DNA from: M0108 sp937862735
Lineage (GTDB): Bacteria > Pseudomonadota > Gammaproteobacteria > Chromatiales > Chromatiaceae
Assembly (NCBI GenBank): GCA_937862735.1
Contig: CALMDH010000137.1
Span: 46,556-110,555, forward strand
Length of the DNA stretch: 64,000 bases
Direction: 5' to 3'
This document shows positions 34,487 to 43,789 of this stretch, piece by piece. Each line of letters starts with the position of its first letter. The stretch's first letter is position 1. Under the pieces are notes generated by a model. The model ran no database searches. It was not told the origin of the DNA and saw only the letters and a program-made list of their open reading frames with translations. The position numbers and the translations under genes are program-made.

Positions 34487-34863
34487 GGGAGTCGGCCTGT
34501 AAGCCGGGTTCTGTCGGGGACAGTCATTCATCTGGGACGCACGTCGCCGTGCGCCTCTAGCGACCTACCCGGGGACACGCGCGGGCCGCGCGGCGCGGCG
34601 CAAGGCCGCTCGTCCCCCTATTTGGTCTTGCTCCGGGTGGGGTTTACCCTGCCACCGGCGTTACCGTCGGCGCGGTGCGCTCTTACCGCACCATTTCACC
34701 CTTACCGATCCGCCGCAGCGGATAGAGGCGGTATCTTTTCTGTGGCACTGGCCGTGGGCTCGCGCCCCCCAGGCGTTACCTGGCACCCTGCCCTATGGAG
34801 CCCGGACTTTCCTCCCCTCGCGCCGCTGACGCGGCCGAGCAGCGACTGTCCGGCCGACTCCCA
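34487..34863 (-). ncRNA. rnpB: RNase P RNA, bacterial class A
   Basis: The minus strand begins GGGAGTCGGCCGGACAGTCG and ends in CAGGCCGACTCCC, which closes helix P1. Between them are the universally conserved GAGGAAAGTCCGGGCTCC (P4 5' strand region), GGGTGAAATGGTGCGGTAAG, GGTAAACCCC, AGACCAAATAGGGG, and ACAGAACCCGGCTTACAG (P4 3' region, with the tRNA-CCA-binding area upstream). The length of about 377 nt suits a gammaproteobacterial class A RNA. Placement just upstream of mraZ is common; the usual neighbour rsmI is replaced here by the BAT operon. Confidence 0.95.
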
Positions 34864-34868
34864 TGGGC

Positions 34869-34898
34869 AGAATAACATGGAACGGCTGGCCCACGGTC
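34869..34898 (-). promoter_or_regulatory. Possible promoter of rnpB
   Basis: The minus strand has an extended -10 (TGTTATTCT, hexamer at 34869-34874) ending six nt before the RNA 5' end. The -35 region is poor (GACCGT at 34893-34898). Confidence 0.4.
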
Positions 34899-34910
34899 TG
34901 CCTGCGCGGA

Positions 34911-37223
34911 TTATCCAAACGCGGAAGCGGCATAGAGAGGCGGCAAGGGATCCTCTCCTCCGGTCCGCCCCGGTGAACGTTCCGCCGCGACCGTCAGCGC
35001 GGGCCCGAGATCCCGCCAGGCCGCGGGGCCATCCCAGCCAGCGGCCCCGCCAGGGGCATAGAGACACTGATCCAGCCGCCCCATCCAGGAGGCAGCAGGC
35101 CCGCCCAGGCGGGCGGCGAGGGTTTCGAGCCGCCGGGGGGGATCCTCGGGCCAGCGGACTTGTCCCCAGGCAAGCAGGGCCTCGCGGGTGGCCCGGGGCT
35201 CCTGGGCCTGGCAAGCCTGCCGGACCCGCTCCCGGGCGGCCGCCAGGGAGGCGCGCGATACCTCACTCCCGCCCGTCCGGGCCAGGGAGACGGGGGACTG
35301 GCGGCGACGCTCCCGCCACCAGAGCAGCAGGGTCGTCAGCCACAGGAACGCCATCGCGGCGGCCAGCCAGGGCCAATGACCCGCGGGGAGCGGCCAGCCT
35401 GATGCAACCGCGGTTAGCGGGGTAGAGGCGCCATGAGCGGTGGCGGATGCGGGGGCGGCAGCCGTTCTGGGAGCGGAAGAGGCCTCCGGGACCGGGTTAG
35501 CGTGAAACACACCAGTGGAGCCTTTCATTGTCTGGGGTGCGGCTGGCCCCTCATGAAAGTTAGCGTTAAAGTCAGGGGAAATTTTATTATTATCAGTGGC
35601 TTGGCCCGACATCTCATGAGAGTTGGCCCCAGCCCCCGCCGCTGTCGTCCCTGGCCCGAGGGCTGGCAAGCTCCCTTGGGCGCCTCCCGACGAGGGGGAG
35701 CTTGCGGCTTCTGCCAGTGGCTGGCGCTGGGTCAGCCCGGCCCCGGCCGCCGGGTCAGCGCCGTGGGCAACCTGGCCTTGGTCGTGAGGTAGGGGTACCG
35801 GTTCAGCCGCCGCTTGCCCCCGCGGGGTCTGGTCATCCACCGCCCCCGTCGCGGGCAGAACCTCCAGGGTCCGTGCCGGCAGCACGGCCACCCGCTCCTG
35901 ATCGGCCCGCGTATCCCACCAGGCCAGACGGATCTCGGGCAGCACCAGCTTGCCGGCCACCGTCGGCACCAGGGCCTGTTTGATCTCCTTGACCGCCACC
36001 AGGGTGTCCCCCTCGGCCCGGGTCTCGGTCCGCGGCTTGTCCGGATAGCTCTTGACCCCGGGCGGGACCGCCCCAGTCAGGTCCGGCAACTGGGTGGCAC
36101 TCAGCCCCTGGGCGGTCAGGGCCATAGTACGGGTGATGGGCTCGCCGACCCTCAGCCGGGTCTGGGCCGCGGCAGGATCAGGGGTCCAGCTCTCCGCCAG
36201 GCGCAGCTCCTCAGCCGGCAGCCAAGGGACGGTGGCCCCCGCCGGCCGTGGCCTGACCTCCAGGGTCAGGGCGGGACCGCGCACCTGGATCGGCCGGGTG
36301 CGTTGAAAGAGGCTATCCATCTCGGCGAAGGGATCGCGGCCAAAGAACTGCTCGAAGGCGCTGCCCCCCGACCCGAAGGGTGAACCGGGGGCGGTGCCGG
36401 CGACCTGACCGCGACCGGTTCTGGACTCGGGAACCGCCGCGGAGAGCACCGGCGCCGGAATCTCGATCGCCCCGCTGTGCTGGGGCAGCAGGGCATAGCG
36501 GCGCTCGACCACCCGATAACGCAGGCCATCCCGCTGAGTCTCCGTCACCCGATCCTCCCCCAGACGCTCGATCTGGACACCTTCCGCCTGGGGATCTTCC
36601 AGACTGGCGTTCTGCACCTGGGGCCGCAGTAGCACGCGCAGGGTGTAAATGACCTGACCCTGGACATAGACCTGGTCGCGATCGAGTTCAGCCTCCAGCC
36701 GGGCGGGCGGGGGCTCGCCAACCTGGGCGGCCTGGGCGGCGGGCAGCACCTCGACGGCTATCGGCAGGCTCTCCAGCTCCCCGAGCCTCATCGCGGGGAT
36801 GGTGAACCGGCCGCTGGCCTTAGGGGTCAGCAGGAAGCGCCATTCCCGGGTGGTGGTCACCCGGCCGTTGGTCATGACGGTGCTGGTGCCCTGTCCCTGA
36901 TTCTGGACCGCGAAATCCCGGGCCAGCGCCGCCGTGTCGGGCGTTCCCCAGACATCGCCCGGTCCGGAGAGCGTCAGGAGCAGGGACTCACCCTCGGCCA
37001 GGCGGGCGCGATCGACTTGGGCGTCGAGCCCGGCGGCCAGCGCCTGGGCAATACTGAGGAACCCCAGCAGGATCAGGACCAGCCCGGCAGGAACGGAAGA
37101 AGTGCCGGGGGTGCCGCCCTCGCCCCGCAGAATCGACCTCATCAGCCTGACTGGCGTGAGGGGGAGCGCCACGGCACTGAAAAAGACTGACTTTGCCTTG
37201 ACTTTCACGCCATCCACTTTCAT
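34911..37223 (-). CDS. batD: BatD-family exported protein
   Basis: The protein (about 770 residues) has a signal peptide (LVLILLGFLSIAQALAAG), repeated beta domains of the BatD type (LDAQVDRARLAEGESLLLTL, LEAELDRDQVYVQGQVIYTLRVLLRPQ, RYVVVERRYALLPQHSG-like RYRVVERRYALLPQHSG), a long disordered linker and a C-terminal membrane segment (WPLPAGHWPWLAAAMAFLWL) with a cytoplasmic tail. BatD proteins work with MoxR/VWA proteins in envelope stress; mechanism unknown. The linker contains two tandem 21-residue units encoded by a dispersed DNA repeat. A TTG/ATG at 37250-37253 would lengthen the N-terminus by ten residues. Confidence 0.85.
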   Translation of the reverse strand: MKVDGVKVKAKSVFFSAVALPLTPVRLMRSILRGEGGTPGTSSVPAGLVLILLGFLSIAQALAAGLDAQVDRARLAEGESLLLTLSGPGDVWGTPDTAALARDFAVQNQGQGTSTVMTNGRVTTTREWRFLLTPKASGRFTIPAMRLGELESLPIAVEVLPAAQAAQVGEPPPARLEAELDRDQVYVQGQVIYTLRVLLRPQVQNASLEDPQAEGVQIERLGEDRVTETQRDGLRYRVVERRYALLPQHSGAIEIPAPVLSAAVPESRTGRGQVAGTAPGSPFGSGGSAFEQFFGRDPFAEMDSLFQRTRPIQVRGPALTLEVRPRPAGATVPWLPAEELRLAESWTPDPAAAQTRLRVGEPITRTMALTAQGLSATQLPDLTGAVPPGVKSYPDKPRTETRAEGDTLVAVKEIKQALVPTVAGKLVLPEIRLAWWDTRADQERVAVLPARTLEVLPATGAVDDQTPRGQAAAEPVPLPHDQGQVAHGADPAAGAGLTQRQPLAEAASSPSSGGAQGSLPALGPGTTAAGAGANSHEMSGQATDNNKISPDFNANFHEGPAAPQTMKGSTGVFHANPVPEASSAPRTAAAPASATAHGASTPLTAVASGWPLPAGHWPWLAAAMAFLWLTTLLLWWRERRRQSPVSLARTGGSEVSRASLAAARERVRQACQAQEPRATREALLAWGQVRWPEDPPRRLETLAARLGGPAASWMGRLDQCLYAPGGAAGWDGPAAWRDLGPALTVAAERSPGRTGGEDPLPPLYAASAFG
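35497..35563 (+). repeat. TTAG-bounded 67-nt element, copy C (inside batD)
   Basis: It begins TTAGCGTGAAA and ends CATGAAAGTTAG, with the core CTTTCATT. It shares its last four bases with copy D, giving a 63-nt tandem period. Read in the batD frame it encodes ANFHEGPAAPQTMKGSTGVFH. It is more diverged from copies A and B than they are from each other. Confidence 0.75.
35560..35626 (+). repeat. TTAG-bounded 67-nt element, copy D (inside batD)
   Basis: It begins TTAGCGTTAAAGTCAGGGGA and ends CATGAGAGTTGG, the only copy with TTGG at that end. In the batD frame it encodes ANSHEMSGQATDNNKISPDF plus Asn. It is noticeably AT-richer than the surrounding batD sequence. Confidence 0.75.
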
Positions 37224-37303
37224 GACCTCGCTGTGACGGACATCACACATCAATCCCGGGCTGGCCCGGGTCGGGTAGCGCCCCTGGCCCCACGCTGAGC
37301 CCC

Positions 37304-39502
37304 TCAGGGCAACTGACCCTGACGGCGCAGGTGCTGGAGCAGGAAGCGTTGCCGCAACAGGCCACCGGGATCATCGGGTACCCGGCGGAGTTGCGCCTCC
37401 AGGGCCTGTTGCGCCTCGGACGTCTGAGACGCCTGGGTCGGAGCTGGGATGGGCGGGATGCCCGGCGACGGTTGGTCCACCCCCTGGCGACCCAGCAGGT
37501 CCGCAACCCCGGGCTCGGCGCCGGCCCGCTGGTCTGGACTAGGGTCAGGAGCTGCCTTGCCATTCTGAGCCGCCCTGCCATCCTGATCGGCCGCGGACTC
37601 CCCCGGAGACCGGATTTCAGAGGCATGCTTGTCAATTTGATCAGCCGAGGGGTCTTGCCGGGATTGATCAGCTACCGGCTCTTGTGGGGATTGCCGCTCT
37701 GAATCCCCTCCCTGGCCCTGGCCATGCCCCTCATTTCGCTCTTCTCCCGCCCCCGAATCGGCGTCCGGTTGGCCTGCCTTAACCGATTGCTCCGCCTCCC
37801 CCTTCAGACCGTCCTGAGCCTGTTGATCATGCTGTTGGTCCTGCGGAGCCTCTTGTCCTCCCTGCTGTCCCGGTGAATCTTGCTGGCCCTGTTGACCTTC
37901 CTGACCGTTCTGACCTTGGTGACTCTGCTGGCCTTGCTGTTGCCCCTGGTCTTGCGGCGAGGACTCACCTGCCTGCCCCGGCCCCGCCTCTGGTTCCTGC
38001 CCGCCCCGTGGGCCGGTATCCCCCCCCTCCGCCCCATCCTCTCCCGAGGAAGGGGGTGAGGCGGGTTCCTGGGACTGGGCCGCCTGCTGGGCCAAGAGTG
38101 ACCGCACCAGATCCAGGTTGAAGCGGGCATCGGCGTGATCCGGCACCTCCGCCAGGGTCCGCTCGTAGGCCGCGACGGCCTCGTCCAACTTTCCGGAATG
38201 GGCCAGGGCGTTGCCCCGGTTGTAGTCGGCCTCGGCACCGGCCTGACCTTCGATGGTCGCCAGGGCCTGGTCATAGTCACCGGCCTGATACTGCGCCGCC
38301 GCGCGCCAGTCGGGACGGGCGAAACGGGCCGCGGCCTGCTGTGGATCCCCGGCGGCGAGGGCCTGGGCGCCCTGCTGGTCGGGGCGCCACCACAGGTCCG
38401 CCCAGCCAAAGGCCTGGGCCGCCGGCGGCGGTACCCAGGCCAGGCAAACGCCCAGGAGCAGGGTCAGGGGGCTGAGCCAGCCCCGGCGAAAGGCCAGGGC
38501 GGCGAGGGGCAGCAGCGCCACCAGCAGCCAGGGCCCCTCCTCGCGCCACTGATCGGCGTGGGCGGCCTCCTCCCGCTCGAGCGCGGCGGCGTCGTGCGGG
38601 ACTGCGGGCAGTAGGGCTCTGGTATCGGCATCATCGGTGGCAAGGGGGACATAGCGGCCGCTCCCGGCGGCGGCGATCGCCCGCAACTGCTCAGGCTGCA
38701 ACCGGCTCAAGCGGATGGCGCCCCGGTCGTCGGACTGGAAACCCCCGCCGGCCAGGGGCACCGGGGCACCCTGGTCGGTACCCAGCCCGAGGACCGAGGT
38801 CCGATAGCCCTGGTCCCGCAGCTTGGTCGCCATGGACTGTACCGCCTCCGGGCGCTCGGGATCGGCCGTGATCAGGATGATGTCCCCTGAGAGGCTACCG
38901 GCCTGCTTGAGCAGTTCCCCCGCCTCGGCCAGGGCCAGGTCGGTGCGTTTGGCCCCCTTCACCGGCAGCAGGGCCGTTGCCAGGTCCGGAACCTGGGCGG
39001 CGATGGTGGCGGCATCGCCGGTCAGGGGTGACACCAGAAAGGGCTCGGCGCCATAGGCCAGCAGGGCGGTCTGGCCCTCGGCCGCCGCGGCAAGCAGGTC
39101 CAGGATCTCGAAGCGGGCCCGCCCCAGGCGGGAGGGGGACAGATCCTGGGCATCCATGTCGGGGGATAAATCCAGGACGATGACCCGTTGCGCCTGGGCC
39201 TGGAAAAGGGGTTGCGGCAAACGCTCCCAGACCGGGCCCGCCAGGGCCGTCACCCCCAACAGCCAGCCACACGCCAGCAGCGCCAGGGGCAGACGCAGGA
39301 CCCGGGCCTCCGTCCCGACCAGCAGATGAGACAAGAGGTGGGCATCCACGAGACCCCGCCAGGCGGAGACGCCGGGGTCGTGTCGTCTCAGCCGCCACAG
39401 CAGCCAGGGTAAGGGGGCCAGGGCCAGGAACCAGAGCGGCCGCAGAAAATGCAGCTCGGAGAGAGCGGACAGGCTGGGCAGATCGGTCAGAAAGCTATTC
39501 AA
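37304..39502 (-). CDS. VWA-TPR protein (BatB/BatC fusion)
   Basis: The 732-residue protein starts with two membrane segments (FLRPLWFLALAPLPWLLWRL and LALLACGWLLGVTALAG), then a VWA domain (about 90-300), two more membrane segments, TPR motifs (ADYNRGNALAHSGKLDEAVA, YERTLAEVPDHADARFNLDLV) and a Gln/Gly/Asp-rich disordered tail of about 230 residues. The metal site reads DLSPDMDAQD rather than DxSxS, so cation binding may be lost. It starts with TTG at 39502, overlapping the stop of an upstream frame (TTGA). It fits the BatB and BatC roles in one chain. Confidence 0.88.
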   Translation of the reverse strand: MNSFLTDLPSLSALSELHFLRPLWFLALAPLPWLLWRLRRHDPGVSAWRGLVDAHLLSHLLVGTEARVLRLPLALLACGWLLGVTALAGPVWERLPQPLFQAQAQRVIVLDLSPDMDAQDLSPSRLGRARFEILDLLAAAAEGQTALLAYGAEPFLVSPLTGDAATIAAQVPDLATALLPVKGAKRTDLALAEAGELLKQAGSLSGDIILITADPERPEAVQSMATKLRDQGYRTSVLGLGTDQGAPVPLAGGGFQSDDRGAIRLSRLQPEQLRAIAAAGSGRYVPLATDDADTRALLPAVPHDAAALEREEAAHADQWREEGPWLLVALLPLAALAFRRGWLSPLTLLLGVCLAWVPPPAAQAFGWADLWWRPDQQGAQALAAGDPQQAAARFARPDWRAAAQYQAGDYDQALATIEGQAGAEADYNRGNALAHSGKLDEAVAAYERTLAEVPDHADARFNLDLVRSLLAQQAAQSQEPASPPSSGEDGAEGGDTGPRGGQEPEAGPGQAGESSPQDQGQQQGQQSHQGQNGQEGQQGQQDSPGQQGGQEAPQDQQHDQQAQDGLKGEAEQSVKAGQPDADSGAGEERNEGHGQGQGGDSERQSPQEPVADQSRQDPSADQIDKHASEIRSPGESAADQDGRAAQNGKAAPDPSPDQRAGAEPGVADLLGRQGVDQPSPGIPPIPAPTQASQTSEAQQALEAQLRRVPDDPGGLLRQRFLLQHLRRQGQLP

Positions 39503-39757
39503 GGTTTCAGGCCCTTAGCGTGAAAGTCACAGGAATGTCTTTCATTATCAGGGGCGTGGCCTGCCGCCTCATGACAGTTAGTAGAACCAACCCACCAGGG
39601 GCCGTGCCCGACAGCAGGGGCAAGGAAGCCACCCGGCCCGGGGTAGTAACCGCCAAGTAGCGAGAGGGTCGGGCGCCTTCGGACCAAGGCGCATCGCTGC
39701 GGACACCCCCGCCGACCACTTCGCCGGCGCGGGTCCAGTTGCGTGCCAGCGGCAAAT
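39503..39757 (-). other. batA-batB spacer with a possible 101-codon frame
   Basis: This 255-nt gap interrupts an otherwise tightly packed operon. A frame from 39804 to 39499 crosses it, ends exactly at the next gene (stop overlapping its TTG start) and has repeat copy A as its last codons (NCHEAAGHAPDNERHSCDFH). The rest of the peptide is Arg/Gly-rich without recognisable features. Whether it is translated is unknown. Confidence 0.4.
39515..39581 (+). repeat. TTAG-bounded 67-nt element, copy A
   Basis: TTAGCGTGAAAGTCACAGGA to CTCATGACAGTTAG. It matches the reverse complement of copy B at 59 of 67 positions by eye. TTAG stands at both ends. It lies 13 nt before the start codon of the VWA-TPR gene. 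Confidence 0.85.
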
Positions 39758-40765
39758 TCACCCCTGCCTCCCTCCTTCAGCCCTCGGAAAACCGCCTCCG
39801 CCACCCCCCAGCAGCCCGATGATCAGGACCAGACCCAGGGCCGCCCCGGCGGGCCAGTAGTAGAGGGACTGGAGGGGCCGATAGGTACGCTGATCGCGCT
39901 CGCTGGGCTCCAGCCGGTCCAGTTCCGCGTAGATCGCCTCCAGTTGGGCGGTGTCCGTGGCCTGGAAGTAGCGGCCGCCGCTGGCCTTGGCGATGGCCTC
40001 CAGGGTAGCCGGGTCCAGATCGCTGGCCTGGCGGCGCAGCATGCCGAAGGGGGTCTGCACCCCCAGGGTCCCGCCGCCGATGCCGATGGTGTAGATCCGC
40101 ACCCCGGCCTCGGCGGCCAGGCGGGCGGCCTCCAGGGCACCCAGGGCGCCGGCGGTCTGGCTGCCGTCGGTGAGCAGGATCAGCACCCGGTTGTCATCCC
40201 CCCGGTCGCGCAGCCGCTTCACCGCCAGGCCGATGGCGTCGCCGATGGCCGTCTCCCGGCCCGCCAGGCCGATGACCGCCTCACCCAGCAGTTGCTCGAC
40301 CGTCTGGCGGTCATGGGTGAGGGGGGTCTGCAGATAGGCCCGGCTGCCGAAGAGGATCAGGCCCAGGCGATCGCCCTGACGCCGCTCGATGAACCGGCCA
40401 GCGACCGACTTGACCACCGCCAGCCGGTTGGCCGGACGCCCGTCGAGGAGATAGTCCGCCTGTTCCATGGAGCCGGAGACGTCCACCGCCAGCATCAGAT
40501 CGCGCCCGGCCAGGGGCAGGCTGACGGGCTCCCCCAGCCACTCGGGGCGGGCGGCGGCCAGGACCAGCAGCCCCCAGGCCAGCCAAGCCAGGAGCAGCGT
40601 CAGGCGGCGTTGACGAGGCGTAACGCCGAGGTCCTGGGCCTCCAGGGCCTGGAGCGGCGGCAGGCGCAGGGCGGCCCCCGCCGCCGCTCGCGCCGGGGGT
40701 AGCAGGCGGGCCAGCAAGGGCAAGGGCAGGGCCGCCAGGGCCCAGGGCCAGGCGAGGCTGATCAT
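39758..40765 (-). CDS. batA: BatA-like VWA membrane protein
   Basis: The 335-residue protein has N-terminal membrane segments (ISLAWPWALAALPLPLLARL, LLLAWLAWGLLVLAAARPEWL), a VWA domain with an intact metal-ion site (MLAVDVSGSMEQADYL, later RETAIGDAIGLAVKRL and LLTDGSQTAGAL) and a C-terminal membrane segment. It belongs to the aerotolerance-operon proteins that act with MoxR ATPases. It overlaps the DUF4381 gene by 4 nt. A 255-nt gap with a repeat follows before batB/C. Confidence 0.92.
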   Translation of the reverse strand: MISLAWPWALAALPLPLLARLLPPARAAAGAALRLPPLQALEAQDLGVTPRQRRLTLLLAWLAWGLLVLAAARPEWLGEPVSLPLAGRDLMLAVDVSGSMEQADYLLDGRPANRLAVVKSVAGRFIERRQGDRLGLILFGSRAYLQTPLTHDRQTVEQLLGEAVIGLAGRETAIGDAIGLAVKRLRDRGDDNRVLILLTDGSQTAGALGALEAARLAAEAGVRIYTIGIGGGTLGVQTPFGMLRRQASDLDPATLEAIAKASGGRYFQATDTAQLEAIYAELDRLEPSERDQRTYRPLQSLYYWPAGAALGLVLIIGLLGGGGGGFPRAEGGRQG

Positions 40766-41325
40766 GCGCGCCGTCCTCCTGGCCCCGGGGCAACCTCCGC
40801 TGCGGGTTGGCGATTGCGCTGAATCCAGTCCTCGACCAAATCCGCCAGTTCGCCGACGGCCAGTTCACCCCCCATGGCCTGCCCACCCCCGGGACGATAG
40901 GGCGCCACTAACAGCTCTCGTCCGGGTCCGGCCTGGAAGCGACCGGCACCGCCATGGGCATCGAGAAAGGCCAGCCAGTCCTCGCCGCTCAGCCCCGCGA
41001 CGGCACGGCGGGGATAACGGGTCAGGGCGTAACGCCGCAGCAGCCGGGACAGGCCGCGGGCACAGGCGGCAGCGTCACCGCCCCGGGCATGGGCGGCGCG
41101 CAGGGCCGCCAGTTCGTCCAGGGCCGCCCGGGGTGCCGCCCGCAACCGGCGCCGCCGACGCCAGGCGCGCAATGCCCAAACCAGGAGCAGGGCCAGCAGG
41201 CCCGCGATCAGCAACGCCAGCAGCCACCAGCCAGGCGCCGGTGGCCACCAGGAGACGGGCTCGGGCAGGTGGTAGCCACGCAGCTCCACCAGGGGATCGC
41301 TCATCGTCAGCCCAGCGGGGGTCAT
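40762..41325 (-). CDS. DUF4381 membrane protein of the BAT operon
   Basis: The 187-residue protein has one membrane segment (PGWWLLALLIAGLLALLLVWAL) after a short periplasmic start containing LVELRGYHLPEPVSWWPPAPG, which is the family signature, then a basic helix and a cytoplasmic domain with LSRLLRRYALTRYPRR, AGLSGEDWLAFLD and LLVAPYRPG. It lies between DUF58 and batA with 4-nt overlaps at both sides. Function is unknown beyond association with MoxR-VWA systems. A second ATG at 41304 (MSDPLVEL) is also possible. Confidence 0.88.
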   Translation of the reverse strand: MTPAGLTMSDPLVELRGYHLPEPVSWWPPAPGWWLLALLIAGLLALLLVWALRAWRRRRRLRAAPRAALDELAALRAAHARGGDAAACARGLSRLLRRYALTRYPRRAVAGLSGEDWLAFLDAHGGAGRFQAGPGRELLVAPYRPGGGQAMGGELAVGELADLVEDWIQRNRQPAAEVAPGPGGRRA

Positions 41326-42269
41326 CGTCCACCTCCGGCGCGCCGGGGATTGAGGCCCAGGGCCAGGGCGGGACCCACCGGCTCCGCCGTGCTAAGCCAG
41401 AGCAGATGGGCCTGGTGATGGCGGGCCAGGCCCTCCAGGGTCACCCGGTGAGCCTGGAAGCGGTCCCGCCAGGCCTGGCGCCGGGTCGCGCCGCCGGTAT
41501 TCAGCAGACCGCGGCGGCGACCATCCGTGACCGGATAAAGCCCCGGCGGCGGGGCCTGTTCCTCCAGGGGATCCTGGACATGGATCAAAACCACCTCGCT
41601 GGCCCGCCCCAGCCGGGCCAGCCAGCCCGCCCGCTCGGCGGTCAGCCCGGCGAAGTCGCTCAGGACGAAGATCAGGCTCCCGGGCCGGGTCAGCGGGACC
41701 AGCAGTTCCGCCGCCGTGCTCAGGTCCGCGAGCCCCGCTGGCCCCCGGCCAGGGCCCATCGCCAGGGCCTGGAGCAGGGGCAGGAGGCCATGGGTACGGG
41801 CGGCGGGCTTCTGCTCGAAACGGCCCTGCTCATCAAAGATCAGCCCGCCGACCCGGTCGCCCCGGTCCACCGCCGCCCAGGCCAGGAGGGCCGCGGCCTG
41901 AGCGGCGATGACGGACTTTAAGGCGACACGGGTCCCAAAGCGCATCGAGGGCCCCTGGTCGACCAGCAGCCACAGGGGCCGCTCCCGCTCCTCACGGAAG
42001 AGCTTGACGTGGGGCCGCCCGGCCCGGGCCGTGACCCGCCAGTCCATGTTGCGAGGATCATCGCCGGGTTGATAGATCCGCGCCTCGTCGAACTCCATGC
42101 CCCGGCCGCGAAAGCGCGACAGGTGCCCGCCACTACGCGTGGCCAGGATCTTGCCCCGTGGCGCCAGGTCCAGCCGGCGCGCCTCCCCGCGCAGGGCCAG
42201 CAGTTCCCGCAAGGAGACGCTTACCCCGGCGGCGGCCGGTTGGGCGTTTGGCGTCAGTGGGCCCGTCAT
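41322..42269 (-). CDS. DUF58 domain protein
   Basis: The 315-residue cytosolic protein has the DUF58 core with GGHLSRFRGRGMEFDEARIYQPGDDPRNMDWRVTA-type sequence (seen as RGRGMEFDE and YQPGDDPRNMDWR), followed by a VWA-like fold (LWLLVDQGPSMRFGT, LIFVLSDFAGLTAERAGWLA). DUF58 proteins accompany MoxR ATPases throughout bacteria and may be adaptors. It overlaps DUF4381 by 4 nt and lies 193 nt after moxR, a gap containing a small hairpin. Confidence 0.92.
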   Translation of the reverse strand: MTGPLTPNAQPAAAGVSVSLRELLALRGEARRLDLAPRGKILATRSGGHLSRFRGRGMEFDEARIYQPGDDPRNMDWRVTARAGRPHVKLFREERERPLWLLVDQGPSMRFGTRVALKSVIAAQAAALLAWAAVDRGDRVGGLIFDEQGRFEQKPAARTHGLLPLLQALAMGPGRGPAGLADLSTAAELLVPLTRPGSLIFVLSDFAGLTAERAGWLARLGRASEVVLIHVQDPLEEQAPPPGLYPVTDGRRRGLLNTGGATRRQAWRDRFQAHRVTLEGLARHHQAHLLWLSTAEPVGPALALGLNPRRAGGGR

Positions 42270-42401
42270 CCGCCTACGCCTCCACCGAGTAGCAACGGCC
42301 GTGGACCACTATGGCGGGGCTGGAACAACACCATCGGCTCAGGGCACCGGTGCCAATTAGGCGCCATCGGCTTCTGGTTTGCGAAGAGATGGGATTCGTT
42401 C

Positions 42402-42420
42402 ATAGCCTCAGACAGGCTAT
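42402..42420 (-). promoter_or_regulatory. Intercistronic hairpin between moxR and DUF58
   Basis: ATAGCCT (42402-42408) and AGGCTAT (42414-42420) form a perfect 7-bp stem with a 5-nt loop, inside an AT-richer 193-nt gap. No T run follows. It could set the ratio of moxR to downstream transcripts. Confidence 0.45.
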
Positions 42421-42462
42421 CTCGTTGTTGATGAGAAAATGGGCGGTGTTTCTCACGGCTCC

Positions 42463-43485
<1,023 letters not shown>

Positions 43486-43789
43486 CTGACAGGTCTCCGG
43501 GGGTCGTGGAATTCAGGACTTGGACAAGGGGTCGCGCCACCATCGCGGGACTTTCGGCTTACCAGACCCTCCGCCAGGACGCCGAAGTCAAACCTTGGCC
43601 AGGCTGGCAGGCGCTGGGTCCAGCGATCAAACTGGGCTCAAGAGACATTTGTTAGGGCCGCCGGTTCCCCCACCTTCGGGATATGAACGTCGGCCTGCAT
43701 CCGCCCCTTGCGGCCCCTGGCCAGATCTATCAGCATGGCGGCCGTTTTCCGGGCGATCGCGCCCACCACCACCAGGAATCACCGACGCC
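43486..43789. other. Divergent moxR / DUF368 intergenic region
   Basis: About 300 nt without a supported gene. It should carry promoters for both directions, but no well-spaced -35/-10 pair is evident. The upstream extension of the DUF368 frame into this region has no conserved content. Confidence 0.5.

Noticed and set aside
39515..39581. Insertion sequence end or MITE with terminal inverted repeats
   Set aside because: The two ends are not inverted copies of each other; only TTAG is repeated, in direct orientation.
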